NCBI RefSeq assembly: GCF_026712205.1
Contig: NZ_JAPPUW010000002.1
Location: 1 to 64,000 of the forward strand
Reading direction: 5' to 3'
DNA length: 64,000 nt
Source: Pelomonas aquatica
GTDB lineage: Bacteria > Pseudomonadota > Gammaproteobacteria > Burkholderiales > Burkholderiaceae_C
Below are positions 1 to 8,852 of this stretch, piece after piece. The notes beneath the pieces are model-generated. The model made no database searches and was not told the DNA's origin. It worked only from the letters and a program-made list of their open reading frames with translations. The position numbers were made by a program, and so were the translations under genes. The stretch's first letter is position 1; each line of letters starts with the position of its first letter.

Positions 1-328
1 GGCGCTTCAAAGCCAGCGAGGACAGCCCGGTCTTGGCCTGGCTGATGAGGTAGATCGCCAAGAACCACAAACGCAACGGCAACTTGGTGTGCTCCATCAG
101 GCTGCCGGCGGTCAGCGAGGTCTGGTGGCGGCAGCCCTGGCACTGAAAGAGCCGGCGCGCACCATGGCCGACGATGTAGTGCTCGGCGCGATCACAGCGG
201 GGGCAGCGAAATCCCTCCGGCCAGCGGGCGGCCTTGAGTGCCGCCGCACACTGCTCCTCGCTGCCGAAGCAGGCCATGAATTCAGGCAGCGACATGCCAC
301 GCTGGAACTGGATGAAGTTGAACGCCAT
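1..328 (-). CDS. IS1595-family transposase, N-terminal part (runs off window)
   Basis: Partial transposase reading leftward off the window edge; about 109 residues are visible. The frame opens with MAFNFIQFQRGMSLPEF and has a zinc ribbon (CPRC at residues 42-45, CQGC at 63-66). It continues into HTKLPLRLWFLAIYLIS, the stretch that precedes the catalytic DDE/DDN-type domain in IS1595 (ISXO2-like) transposases. The catalytic domain lies outside the window, so activity cannot be judged. The gene points away from the interrupted pilin operon to its right. Family assignment rests on the zinc ribbon and the characteristic N-terminus. Confidence 0.85.
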   Translation of the reverse strand, partial: MAFNFIQFQRGMSLPEFMACFGSEEQCAAALKAARWPEGFRCPRCDRAEHYIVGHGARRLFQCQGCRHQTSLTAGSLMEHTKLPLRLWFLAIYLISQAKTGLSSLALKR

Positions 329-425
329 GGTCTGCACTCCGGGGTGGTTCGGAGGTCAGATTACGGGTCGGGTAGCTCATGGCGTGAGCCTGCTGAGGCA
401 CGTTACCAATCAGGAATCCTTATGC
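1..425 (-). mobile_element. IS1595-family insertion sequence (one end visible)
   Basis: The element contains the transposase start at 328 and about 100 bp of leader. Its right terminus probably lies near 410-430, where the sequence read outward from the gene is GGATTCCTGATTGGTAAC. In-frame continuity of the downstream pilin gene is lost here: an in-frame TGA lies at 394-396 and no pilin leader peptide follows. The exact inverted repeat and target duplication cannot be fixed because the other end is outside the window. Confidence 0.6.
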
Positions 426-429
426 GGCC

Positions 430-837
430 ATGACTGCGGCCTCGTCAGCCACCAGCGGAAGCGTGTCCTACAGCTTCTCCCGCGACGCGGTCGAAAACAA
501 TACCCTCGACGCCAACGAGCAGTTCGGATATCAGCTCAATACCACGACGGGCGTGCTCCAGATGCAAACGGCAAGCGGCACGGTACAAAGCCTCAATGAC
601 CCGAATTTCGTCAAGATCACGGCATTTTCAGTGACGGACAGCAGCCCCCCCGTACTCTCTCTCGGCTATCGCTGCCCGACGGTATGCCTGGCCGGTACGC
701 CGAACTGCCCGCAGATGTTCATTCGCCGCTACGACCTCGTCCTGACCGCAACATCCGCGCTCGACAGCACCGTCGTCAGAACCATGAACACGACGATCCG
801 CGCGCGCAACGATCAAACCACGGGGGCATGCTCATGA
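430..837 (+). pseudogene. PilW-like minor pilin, 5' end removed by the IS
   Basis: The last ~135 residues of a type IV pilus minor-pilin-like protein. There is no prepilin leader (the GFTLIE-type cleavage site) at the front, and the frame begins at the IS boundary. The visible part is a polar C-terminal domain with four cysteines, ending TTIRARNDQTTGACS, like the C-terminal region of PilW-type pseudopilins. It overlaps the next gene by ATGA at 834-837, so it was part of a coupled pilW-pilX-pilV operon. Any product from the ATG at 430 would lack the membrane anchor and could not enter the pilus. PilW is inferred mainly from position in front of a PilX-like gene. Confidence 0.6.
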
Positions 838-2111
838 AATACGCCAAAGCCCTGATGCCACCGCCGCATACCCGTCGCTCCGAAAGAGGGGCCGGCACGC
901 TCACGCTCACGGTCATATTGTTGTTCATCACGATGGTGTCGGTTTTCTATACCAACCGCAACGTCATTTTCGAGCAGCGCACGTCGGCCAATGTGGCCAG
1001 GCAGGCGTCGGCCCAGGAAGTTGCCGAGGCCGGCCTTGAGTGGGCCATCGGCATGCTGAACCACCCCAGCAATATCGATGCCAATTGCAATGACGTGGCG
1101 ACGGCCGGCACCAACTTCCGCAAGCTGTATCTGAAACCCGTCAAGACCAGTTTCACCCCGGTTACCAATATCTTTCCGGGTTGCCGGCGCAACGGCAATG
1201 CCTGGACCTGCTCATGCCCGACGGCGGCGGGCACAGCCAGCCTCGGCAGCACCGTGGAATCGAGCTTCACGGTCACGTTCGCGCCGCTGGCCGGCTACGC
1301 CAACGTCGTGCAGATCACGTCGACGGGGTGTACGCCCCAAAGTGCCGCCTGCACCCCCGCGTCGGCCTCCGGCGCCGATGCCAACGCCACCGTGACGGCC
1401 CTGGTCAAACCCAGCCCGCTGACGCCCGGGAACCCGGCCGCCGCCATCACCTGCGGCACCTCCTGCAACTTCAGCGGCTCGTTCAACGCCGTGAACACCG
1501 ACGTCGCCACCAATGGCGTGCTCGTCAACTCCGGCACGACGAGCAATACCCCCCCGGGCACGACCACCCTCCCGGGCCAGCCGGTTCAGAACGCCATCAT
1601 TGCCGGAGACACCTCGCTGTCCAGCCTGGCCGGATCGGACACCTCCTGCAACCAGTCCAAGATGTTCAACGCCTATTTCGGCACCACGCTGCAGGAATAT
1701 CAGAACGCCCCGGGAACCCGGACCATCGACTGCAATATAGCGAGTTGCCCGACCGAAATCGTCAACGCCTACAACTCCGGATGGCGAGCCTTCTACCTGC
1801 CCAATGGATTCTCGTACAACAACAGCGCCGGCACCGATCTCGGCACTCCCACCGATCCCGTGACACTGGTATCTGCAGGGAGCGTGAAAATCAACGGCAA
1901 CATCAATATCTATGGCCTTCTATTCTCAAACGATGCCGTCGACAATGCATTGGGCACCGGCGCCTCCAATATTGCGGGCGCCCTGGTGACCTGCGCCGCC
2001 TTCAAGACGAACGGCAACGGCACGGTGACCTATTCACCCGACGTGCTGAATTCGATGAACACCGCCAGCGGCACGATTGTCAAGCTGCTGGGCAGCTGGC
2101 GCGACTGGTGA
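834..2111 (+). CDS. PilX-like type IV pilus minor pilin
   Basis: A 425-residue protein with a positively charged N-terminus (RRSERGAGTLTLTVILLFITMV) and a single membrane helix at about residues 22-45. Then follows the segment QEVAEAGLEWAIGML, typical of PilX N-terminal domains. The long C-terminal part is Ser/Thr/Asn-rich with several cysteines, consistent with a surface-exposed pseudopilin domain. The start at 834 is chosen because ATGA overlaps the stop of the preceding fragment; an ATG at 828 is an alternative. Much longer than the usual ~200-residue PilX, so the C-terminal domain is an enlargement. Acts at the inner membrane and pilus tip with the PilV-like protein that follows. Expression may depend on a promoter in or near the IS. 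Confidence 0.7.
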   Translation: MKYAKALMPPPHTRRSERGAGTLTLTVILLFITMVSVFYTNRNVIFEQRTSANVARQASAQEVAEAGLEWAIGMLNHPSNIDANCNDVATAGTNFRKLYLKPVKTSFTPVTNIFPGCRRNGNAWTCSCPTAAGTASLGSTVESSFTVTFAPLAGYANVVQITSTGCTPQSAACTPASASGADANATVTALVKPSPLTPGNPAAAITCGTSCNFSGSFNAVNTDVATNGVLVNSGTTSNTPPGTTTLPGQPVQNAIIAGDTSLSSLAGSDTSCNQSKMFNAYFGTTLQEYQNAPGTRTIDCNIASCPTEIVNAYNSGWRAFYLPNGFSYNNSAGTDLGTPTDPVTLVSAGSVKINGNINIYGLLFSNDAVDNALGTGASNIAGALVTCAAFKTNGNGTVTYSPDVLNSMNTASGTIVKLLGSWRDW

Positions 2112-2133
2112 CCGGCATACCTTGAGGTCGAAT

Positions 2134-3279
2134 ATGCCATCCTTCTGCAACCACCCGACGGCACGCCAGCGCGGCTTCTCCCTGATCGAAGCCGCCATCG
2201 CCATGGCCATCATGGCATTCGGCATGCTCGCCATCATCGGCCTGCAGGGAATGCTGCACCAGAAGGCCGATCTCGGCCGCCAGCGCAGCGAGGCGACGCG
2301 CCTGGCCGAGCAGCAGCTGGAGCAATTGCGCTCCTTCAATGCCATCAGCTCCGGCACGGGGTTGGTCGCCTGGGCCGACATGGCCAGCGGCAGCGACACG
2401 CCCACGGGGTCGAATGCCTCATTCACCCGGAAGTGGACCGTGGGCGGCGCGGTGACGGATTCCTACCGGCCGATTCAGGTGGACGTCACATGGGCCGACC
2501 GAGCTTCAACGACTGGCGCGGTCACGATGAACACGGTCACGCTGAATTCGGTGATTGCCAAGGTCGACCCCGCATTGGCCGGTGCTCTCAATTTCCCGCT
2601 GCCGGGCAATGGCACGATCAAGCGCCCGTTCAATCGCAACCTGAATATCCCTGTCAAGTCCCTGGACCTTGGCGGCGGCCAGAGTGCCTACCAGCTGGCG
2701 AACAATTTCGCCGTCGTCTTCAATAATGCGACGGGCTATGTGGTGATGAAATGCACCTTCACCATCGTCAGCGCCAGCCAATTGAGCCAATGCCCCAACT
2801 ATAACGCCTATATCGTTGCCGGCTATGTATCCATGGGCGGCAAGAAGCCACCCGCCACGATACCGGCCACCGGCCTCAACCTGTCTCAGACCACCGGCAC
2901 CGTCTCCCGCGGCAGCACCGAATGCATCTACGGCCCGGCCAAGGATCAAAATACTGGCCAGCCGATTCCCGGCTATAACTACTACCTCTGCGTGATGACC
3001 GTCAATGGGGCCAATGGCACCTGGGCCGGGACGATTCAGCTGACCGGCATGTCCAGCGGCAGCCCCCCCTATCTCGTGTGCCGTTATCAGTATCCGGCCT
3101 CCACGGGCGCCGACAACAATATGCGCAATGTCCAGCCCTATGTCGCGGTGAACGAATCCCTGGACCAGCAGAACTACGTCATCACCGGAGACGCCAACTG
3201 CTCCAACCTGCCGGGCACCGTGCTGCACCAGTCCTGCACGACGGCGAATGCGAGCGGCTGTCCGGCCAACCCGGACTGA
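2134..3279 (+). CDS. pilV: PilV-like prepilin (type IV pilus minor pilin)
   Basis: A 381-residue prepilin. The leader MPSFCNHPTARQR is followed by the prepilin-peptidase recognition site GFSLIEA, with the conserved Glu at +5, and a hydrophobic helix AAIAMAIMAFGMLAIIGLQGML. A coiled segment LAEQQLEQLRSFN and a long C-terminal globular domain come next. The ATG at 2134 sits after TTGAGGTCGAAT, with GAGG as Shine-Dalgarno, and gives a normal leader. It lies 22 bp after the PilX-like stop, so the two are probably cotranscribed. The role would be as a minor pseudopilin priming or decorating the pilus. No pilE or pilY1 follows in the window. Confidence 0.75.
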   Translation: MPSFCNHPTARQRGFSLIEAAIAMAIMAFGMLAIIGLQGMLHQKADLGRQRSEATRLAEQQLEQLRSFNAISSGTGLVAWADMASGSDTPTGSNASFTRKWTVGGAVTDSYRPIQVDVTWADRASTTGAVTMNTVTLNSVIAKVDPALAGALNFPLPGNGTIKRPFNRNLNIPVKSLDLGGGQSAYQLANNFAVVFNNATGYVVMKCTFTIVSASQLSQCPNYNAYIVAGYVSMGGKKPPATIPATGLNLSQTTGTVSRGSTECIYGPAKDQNTGQPIPGYNYYLCVMTVNGANGTWAGTIQLTGMSSGSPPYLVCRYQYPASTGADNNMRNVQPYVAVNESLDQQNYVITGDANCSNLPGTVLHQSCTTANASGCPANPD

Positions 3280-3634
3280 CCCGGCCCGCCGCAGGCGCCC
3301 AACCGCTAGGCGGGCCTCGACGCAGTTGGGCGCCCTATCCGCACCAAGGCCGTGCATGGCCCGTGGCCTGCCCTGGTCGTGCGGGCGCGGGGTGCGGATG
3401 CACTCCCGGACGTCCCGGCGATCGCGGGCCGAGCCATGAACCTCGAAACTCCGGGGATGCCCACAGCCGTGCGCTTCGCCCATCCCGCTTGATGGGCGGC
3501 GAAAGCCCCAATCGCCAGACGGGCCGTGGATCAAGACAATCGCCGCCTCCCGGCAGCCGGCGGCCTCCTTGAGTCACACAACCTTACCGAAGTCGTACAA
3601 AACGCAAGATTGGCGCCGCCGGGTCGCCCGCAAG
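3280..3634. other. intergenic region after the pilin operon
   Basis: About 355 bp without a convincing gene. It contains a hairpin with an 8-bp stem (CGCCCATC at 3477-3484, loop CCGCTT, GATGGGCG at 3491-3498) that could end the pilin transcript, although no T-run follows. The last ~65 bp could encode an N-terminal extension of the next protein from a TTG at 3569, judged less likely than the ATG at 3635. Confidence 0.5.
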
Positions 3635-4939
3635 ATGCGCCGCATGCTGGCGTTGGCGCTGTTGCCCTGGAGTTGCGCGGCCCTGGCGGCCGGCCTGCCG
3701 GTGCCCGCGGCATCCACGCCCGTCGACGGCGCGGGCGAGCTCAATGTGCTGCACTGGTGGACCTCCGCCAGCGAGCGCGCCGCGGCCAACCATGTCGCCG
3801 CGCGCATGGCCGAGAACGGCCTGAAATGGGTGGACGGCGCCGTGGCCGGCGGCGGCGGCGGCCCCGCGATCAAGGTGCTGAACGAACGCATCCTGCGCCG
3901 CATGGCGCCCAAGGTGGCCCAGCTCAACGGCCAGTCCATGACCGAATGGGCCGACATGGGCCTGCTGCTCGAACTGGACGGCATCGCGGCCAGGCGCAAC
4001 TGGTCCAAGGTCATGTTCCCGCAGGTCATGGCCCAGGTCACGGTGCACGGCCACGTCGTCGCGGCGCCGCTGGGCATCCAGCGCATCAACAACCTCTACC
4101 TGAACAAGGCGGTGTTCAAGCGCCTGGGGCTGGAGCTGCCCAGCGACTGGGACGGCCTGGAGCACGCCGCCGCCAGGCTGCGCGCGGCCGGCATCACGCC
4201 GGTGGCCTTCAGCGACGAGCCCTGGCAGGTGGCCACGGTCTTCGAGGCCATGCTGCTCAGCGAGGCCGGCCCGGCGCTGTACCGGCGCATGCTGGAGCAG
4301 CGCGACGTCGCCGCCTTCGCCGACCCCGCGCTGGAGCGCGCCCTGAAGCGCCTGCGCGCCTGGCGCGATCTGGCCCTGCCGGCCAGCGGCGCGCCCCCCG
4401 GCGAGCGGCCCTGGACCGACGTCGTGGCCGACTTCGCGGCCGAGCGCTCGGCCATGATGATCATGGGCGACTGGGCCCGCGGCGAGCTCGGCACGATGGG
4501 GCTGGAGGGCGAGCGCGACTTCGGCTGCAAGGCCGTGCCCGGCACGGCCCAGGCCCATCTCTACAGCATCGACACGCTGGCCATGCTGGCCGGCAACGGC
4601 GGCAGCCAGGCCGACCAGGAGAAGATGGCCGAACTGCTCGGCAGCGCGACGCTGCAGCTGGGCTACAACCGCATCAAGGGCTCCATCCCCGTGCGCCGCG
4701 ACGTGCCGGTGGACGAGCTGGACCCCTGCGCCCAGGCGTCCTTCCACCTCTTCGCCAACCCGAACACGCCGCGCGTGCCCAGCCTCGTGCACCGCATGGC
4801 CTTCGGCGAGGTCGGCAAGAACGCCATCATCGAAACCGTCCACCGCTTTGCGCTGGACCCGAGCCAAACGCCCGCCGCCACGCAGCGCAAGCTGCAGGGC
4901 CTGCTGCGCGCGCTCGCGCCCAAGAAAGCCTCCCCATGA
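3635..4939 (+). CDS. periplasmic sugar-binding protein of ABC-transporter type
   Basis: A family-1 extracellular solute-binding protein, about 434 residues from the ATG at 3635, which gives a clean signal peptide (MRRMLALALLPWSCAALAAG). The mature protein has the motif LNVLHWWTSASERAA, found in glucose/mannose-type binding proteins such as Pseudomonas GltB. A TTG 66 bp upstream would add a non-signal extension. No permease or ATPase gene accompanies it. Instead its stop overlaps (ATGA, 4936-4939) the start of a response regulator, followed by a histidine kinase. That arrangement suggests it delivers or senses a sugar for the two-component system, as in the GltR/GtrS glucose regulation of Pseudomonas. 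The sugar is not known from sequence. Confidence 0.8.
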   Translation: MRRMLALALLPWSCAALAAGLPVPAASTPVDGAGELNVLHWWTSASERAAANHVAARMAENGLKWVDGAVAGGGGGPAIKVLNERILRRMAPKVAQLNGQSMTEWADMGLLLELDGIAARRNWSKVMFPQVMAQVTVHGHVVAAPLGIQRINNLYLNKAVFKRLGLELPSDWDGLEHAAARLRAAGITPVAFSDEPWQVATVFEAMLLSEAGPALYRRMLEQRDVAAFADPALERALKRLRAWRDLALPASGAPPGERPWTDVVADFAAERSAMMIMGDWARGELGTMGLEGERDFGCKAVPGTAQAHLYSIDTLAMLAGNGGSQADQEKMAELLGSATLQLGYNRIKGSIPVRRDVPVDELDPCAQASFHLFANPNTPRVPSLVHRMAFGEVGKNAIIETVHRFALDPSQTPAATQRKLQGLLRALAPKKASP

Positions 4940-5652
4940 CCCGCAAGATCCTGATCGTCGACGACGATCAGAAAATCCGCAGCCTGCTCAAGACCTACCT
5001 CGAGAAGAACCAGTACGAGGTGCTGCTGGCCCACGACGGGGCCAGCTTCATGGCCGAGTTCGAGCGCCACCGCGACGAGATCAGCCTGTGCATCCTCGAC
5101 GTGATGCTGCCCGACACCGAGGGCTTCACGCTGTGCCAGTCGGTGCGGCGCCGCTCCGAGGTGCCCGTCATCATGCTGACGGCCAGCGCCGACGAGACCG
5201 ACCGCATCGTCGGCTTGGAGCTGGGCGCCGACGACTACCTCGGCAAGCCCTTCAACCCGCGCGAGCTGCTGGCCCGCATCAAGGCCATCACGCGCCGCGC
5301 CGGCCACGAGAAGGCCCAGGCCCCGCGCTACTACGCCTTCAACGGCTTCACGCTGGACCTGCTGGAACGCCGCCTCATCGACCCCGACGGCACGGCCTCG
5401 GCGCTGTCGGGCATGGACTACCAGCTGCTCAAGCTGCTGGTGGAGCACCCCGGCGAGGTGCTGGACCGCAGCCGCCTCGCCGAGGTCACGCGCGGGCGCG
5501 ACCTGGGGCCGCTGGACCGTTCGCTGGACGTGCAGGTCAGCCGCCTGCGCCAGCGCCTGCAGGACGACGGCAAGCAGCCCGCCCTCATCAAGACGGTGCG
5601 CGGCTCGGGCTACGTCTTCTCGACCACCGTGACGGCGCGACATGCCCTCTGA
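4936..5652 (+). CDS. OmpR-family response regulator
   Basis: A 238-residue two-domain regulator. The receiver domain (1-120) has the acidic pocket DDD at 9-11, phospho-acceptor Asp55 in CILDVMLPD, and Lys104 in YLGKPF. The winged-helix DNA-binding domain follows (about 140-230), ending in the typical RLRQRLQDDGKQPALIKTVRGSGYVF. The start overlaps the binding-protein stop by ATGA and its stop overlaps the kinase start by 11 bp, so the three are one translationally coupled unit. It probably controls the adjacent carbohydrate genes (halogenase, TonB receptor, MFS permease). That is inferred from position and from the GltR model, not from a recognised operator. Confidence 0.9.
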   Translation: MTRKILIVDDDQKIRSLLKTYLEKNQYEVLLAHDGASFMAEFERHRDEISLCILDVMLPDTEGFTLCQSVRRRSEVPVIMLTASADETDRIVGLELGADDYLGKPFNPRELLARIKAITRRAGHEKAQAPRYYAFNGFTLDLLERRLIDPDGTASALSGMDYQLLKLLVEHPGEVLDRSRLAEVTRGRDLGPLDRSLDVQVSRLRQRLQDDGKQPALIKTVRGSGYVFSTTVTARHAL

Positions 5653-7156
5653 AGTGGCCGAGGCGGGCCTCGGCCCGCCGCTGCCCGCCCGCCGCTGGTG
5701 GCAGCGCGCCAGCAGCTTCCTGTTCGACAGCCTGCAGGGCCGCTTCGTGCTGGCCATGCTGGGCGGACTGGCGCTGGTGCAGCTGGCGGTCAACCTCGTC
5801 TGGTACAGCCAGATCGAGCAGCGCGTGCGGCGCCAGACCGAGCTGGCCGCCCACCACGTGGCCGGCGGCGCCATCGGCGCGGTGCGGGCGCTGCGCGAGC
5901 TGCCCGCCGCCTACCGGCCGCTGCTCATCGAGCAGCTGCGCACGATGGGCGGCACGCGCTTCCTGGTCTTCTTCAACACGGCCGCCGTCGCCGTCACGCC
6001 GCTGGCCGGCCAGCCCATGGCGCGCATGCTGGAGCAGCAGGTCGTGCAGGAGCTGGCGGCGCTGCTGCCCAAGGGAACGCCGCTGCGCGTCGTGCTGGCC
6101 TCGCCCGTCGGCCTGGCCGTGTCGCCCGCCGGCGCGCTGCTGGGCGACCTGCCGGAGAGCTGGGTCGAGCCCTCGCTGATCACCGCCGAGCGCCCCGCGC
6201 CCTTCCTCGTCATCCAGGCCGAGACCGAGCCCGGCCAGTGGCTCTACCTCGGCAGCACCCTGCCCGACCCCTATTTCCTGGAGCAGCTGGAGTTCTTCAC
6301 CTGGCAGCGCCTGACGCCGCAACTGCTGGCACTCGGCCTGGCCGTCGGTCTGACGCTGATCGCCGTGCGCGCCATCACGCGCCCGCTGGCCGGCCTGGGC
6401 CAGGCGGCGGCGCGCGTGGGCCGCCGCGTCGCGCCCAAGCCGCTGCGCGTCAGCGGCACGCAGGAGGTGCGCCAGGCCATCGAGGCCTTCAACGACATGC
6501 AGGAGCGCATCCGCCGCTACATCGGCGACCGCGAGCGCCTGTTCGCGTCCATCTCGCACGACCTGCGCACGCCCATCACGCGGCTGCGCCTGCGCAGCGA
6601 GCTGCTGGACGACACCGCCGTGCAGGACGAGTTCCATGAGGATCTCGACGAGCTCGACATGATGGTGAAGACGGCACTGCAGATCGTGAAGGACACCGAC
6701 ATCCACGAGAACCGCGCGCCGCTGCGCATCGACCTCGTGCTGCAGAAGATGGTGCGCGACGCGCGCATGGGCGGGCACAAGGTGGAGCTGGAGGGCGGGC
6801 CGCTGACGGTGTTCGGCAAGCCGCTGGCGCTCAAGCGCGCCATCGGCAACCTGCTGGACAACGCGATGTTCTATGGCGAGGGCGAGCAGCCGGTCGAGGT
6901 CCGCATGGAGGCGGCCGAGGACGGCAGCGTCGTGCTGAGCGTGCGCGACCACGGCCCCGGCGTGCCCGAGGCCGCGCTGGCTCGGCTGGGCCAGCCCTAC
7001 ACGCGCCTGGACCACGGCGCCGCGATGCGCAAGGAAGGCCTGGGCCTCGGCCTGTCCATCGTGCGCGAGATCGTCGCCGACCACGGCGGCACGGTGCGCT
7101 TTCGCAACCATCCCGAAGGCGGCTTCGAAGTGCGCCTGGCCCTACCCGCAGGCTGA
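5642..7156 (+). CDS. membrane sensor histidine kinase
   Basis: A 504-residue kinase partner of the preceding regulator. A membrane helix at about 36-57 (FVLAMLGGLALVQLAVNLVW) and a second at about 224-242 bracket a ~165-residue periplasmic sensor region. A HAMP linker follows, then the dimerisation domain with phospho-acceptor His306 in SISHDLRTPITRL. The ATPase domain shows an N box (GNLLDNAMFYGEG), G1 (DHGPGVP) and G2 (KEGLGLGLSIVREIV). All catalytic motifs are present. The periplasmic domain could contact the coupled binding protein; that is inference from the operon. Confidence 0.9.
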   Translation: MPSEVAEAGLGPPLPARRWWQRASSFLFDSLQGRFVLAMLGGLALVQLAVNLVWYSQIEQRVRRQTELAAHHVAGGAIGAVRALRELPAAYRPLLIEQLRTMGGTRFLVFFNTAAVAVTPLAGQPMARMLEQQVVQELAALLPKGTPLRVVLASPVGLAVSPAGALLGDLPESWVEPSLITAERPAPFLVIQAETEPGQWLYLGSTLPDPYFLEQLEFFTWQRLTPQLLALGLAVGLTLIAVRAITRPLAGLGQAAARVGRRVAPKPLRVSGTQEVRQAIEAFNDMQERIRRYIGDRERLFASISHDLRTPITRLRLRSELLDDTAVQDEFHEDLDELDMMVKTALQIVKDTDIHENRAPLRIDLVLQKMVRDARMGGHKVELEGGPLTVFGKPLALKRAIGNLLDNAMFYGEGEQPVEVRMEAAEDGSVVLSVRDHGPGVPEAALARLGQPYTRLDHGAAMRKEGLGLGLSIVREIVADHGGTVRFRNHPEGGFEVRLALPAG

Positions 7157-7159
7157 ACC

Positions 7160-8647
7160 ATGACGCCACCCCAACACATCGCCATCGTCGGCGGCGGCAC
7201 GGCCGGCTGGATGACGGCCTGCCTGTTGCGCCAACGCTGGCGCGAGCGCGGCATCGAGATCACGCTGATCGAATCGGCCGAGATCGGCACGGTCGGCGTC
7301 GGCGAGGGCTCCACGCCCTATCTGCGCCGCTTCTTCGCGACGCTGGGCATCGCCGAGCGCGACTGGATGCCGGCCTGCGACGCGACCTACAAATGCGGCA
7401 TCCGCTTCCCCGGCTGGAGCAGCGTCGAAGGCTACGAGAGCTACGTCCACCCCTTCTTCAACGAGGCCGACCGCGAGCTGGGCAACCAGTTCTTCACCAA
7501 CGCCTGCCTGCGCCGCCGCGGCCAGGCGGCGGACGCCAACCCGCAGGACTTCTTCCTCGCCGCCGAGCTGGCCCGGCAGCGCCGCGCGCCGCTCTACAAA
7601 GCCGAGGGGCCGGGCACCGACTACGCCTACCACTTCGACGCCGGCAAGCTCGGCGTCTTCCTGCGCGGCCATGCGGTGGGCCTCGGCGTGCGCCACGTCG
7701 TCGACACCATAGCCCGCGTCGAGCAGCACGAGGGCGGCGACATCGCGGCCGTCCACCTGAAGGGCGGCACGCGCATCGCGGCCGACCTGTTCGTCGACTG
7801 CAGCGGCTTCAAGGGCCTGCTGATCAACGAGACGCTGGGCGAGCCCTTCCTGCCCTACCGCGACAACCTGTTCAACGACCGCGCCATCGCGATCCCGACA
7901 CCGCTGGTCGACGGCGAGGACATTCCCTCGGAGACCGTGTCGACCGCACTGCGCCACGGCTGGGCCTGGCAGATCCCGCTGACGACGCGTTACGGCAATG
8001 GCTACGTCTACAGCAGCGACTTCATCAGCGACGACGACGCCGAGCGCGAGCTGCGCGAGCACCTCGGCGCCGCGGCCGAGGGCGCGAGCGCGCGGCGGCT
8101 GCGCATGCGCGTGGGCCGCGTCGACCGGCACTGGTCGCGCAACTGCGTGGCCGTCGGCCTGGCGCAAGGCTTCATCGAGCCGCTGGAGGCGACGGCGCTG
8201 ATGCTGATCCAGCTCAGCGTCGAGGGCCTCATCGCCGCCCTCGAAGCCGACGACTTCGGCCGCGGCCGGCAGGCCGACTACAACCGCCGCGTCAACGGGA
8301 TGTTCGAAGGCGTGCGCGACTACGTCGTCGCCCACTACCGGCTCAACACACGCCGCGACACCGACTACTGGCGGGCCAACCGCGCGCACCGCCACATCTC
8401 GGACCGCCTCGCGAGCCTGCTGGACGTCTGGGACCGCGGCGGCGACTTCGAGGCCGAGCTGGAAAGCCACGGCTCGGCGCTGATGTATCTGCGCCCGTCC
8501 TGGTATGCCCTCTTCGCCGGCATGGGGCGGTTTCCGGCCGAGCTGCGCGCGGCGCCGCAGGCCGTCACGGCGGCTCAAGCCAAGGCGCGACTGGGGCCGA
8601 TGGCAACGACATTCAGCTCACACCGCAGTCAGCTGTTGGGTCAGTGA
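7160..8647 (+). CDS. flavin-dependent tryptophan-halogenase-family protein
   Basis: A 495-residue FADH2-dependent halogenase homologue (PrnA/RebH family). Seen in sequence: the dinucleotide-binding motif GGGTAGWMTA at 11-20; the family motif WAWQIP (WxWxIP) at 268-273; a Lys at 78 in ATYKCGIRF, aligned with the catalytic lysine of PrnA; and FIEPLE at about 338-343, containing the conserved active-site glutamate. It starts 3 bp after the kinase gene. In Xanthomonas, Caulobacter and Brevundimonas relatives, such genes sit beside TonB-dependent receptors in carbohydrate loci rather than in antibiotic clusters, and their substrates are mostly unknown. No dedicated flavin reductase is adjacent. 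Chemistry is supported by motifs, substrate is not. Confidence 0.85.
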   Translation: MTPPQHIAIVGGGTAGWMTACLLRQRWRERGIEITLIESAEIGTVGVGEGSTPYLRRFFATLGIAERDWMPACDATYKCGIRFPGWSSVEGYESYVHPFFNEADRELGNQFFTNACLRRRGQAADANPQDFFLAAELARQRRAPLYKAEGPGTDYAYHFDAGKLGVFLRGHAVGLGVRHVVDTIARVEQHEGGDIAAVHLKGGTRIAADLFVDCSGFKGLLINETLGEPFLPYRDNLFNDRAIAIPTPLVDGEDIPSETVSTALRHGWAWQIPLTTRYGNGYVYSSDFISDDDAERELREHLGAAAEGASARRLRMRVGRVDRHWSRNCVAVGLAQGFIEPLEATALMLIQLSVEGLIAALEADDFGRGRQADYNRRVNGMFEGVRDYVVAHYRLNTRRDTDYWRANRAHRHISDRLASLLDVWDRGGDFEAELESHGSALMYLRPSWYALFAGMGRFPAELRAAPQAVTAAQAKARLGPMATTFSSHRSQLLGQ

Positions 8648-8852
8648 GGCGGTCGGACAAGGCGCCGCCCGTTCAGCCGCGTCGGCGACGGCCTAACTCT
8701 GATCCAAGGCATCCAGGTTCCTCAACTTTCAATTCAAAGCTAGCCTAACCGAAAGCCTCCTGTAGCGACCGACCGTTCCTGGCCGGAAGTAGCCGTCGCG
8801 CGTTACAGCTGCGACCGACCGCGACCGCAGCGGAGCGGCCGGCCATAAGGAC

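Noticed and set aside
3584-4867. Long open frames on the strand opposite the binding-protein gene
   Set aside because: They arise from third-position GC bias in the antisense frame, have low-complexity Ala/Gly/His/Arg composition and no domains, while the plus-strand gene has a signal peptide and family motifs.
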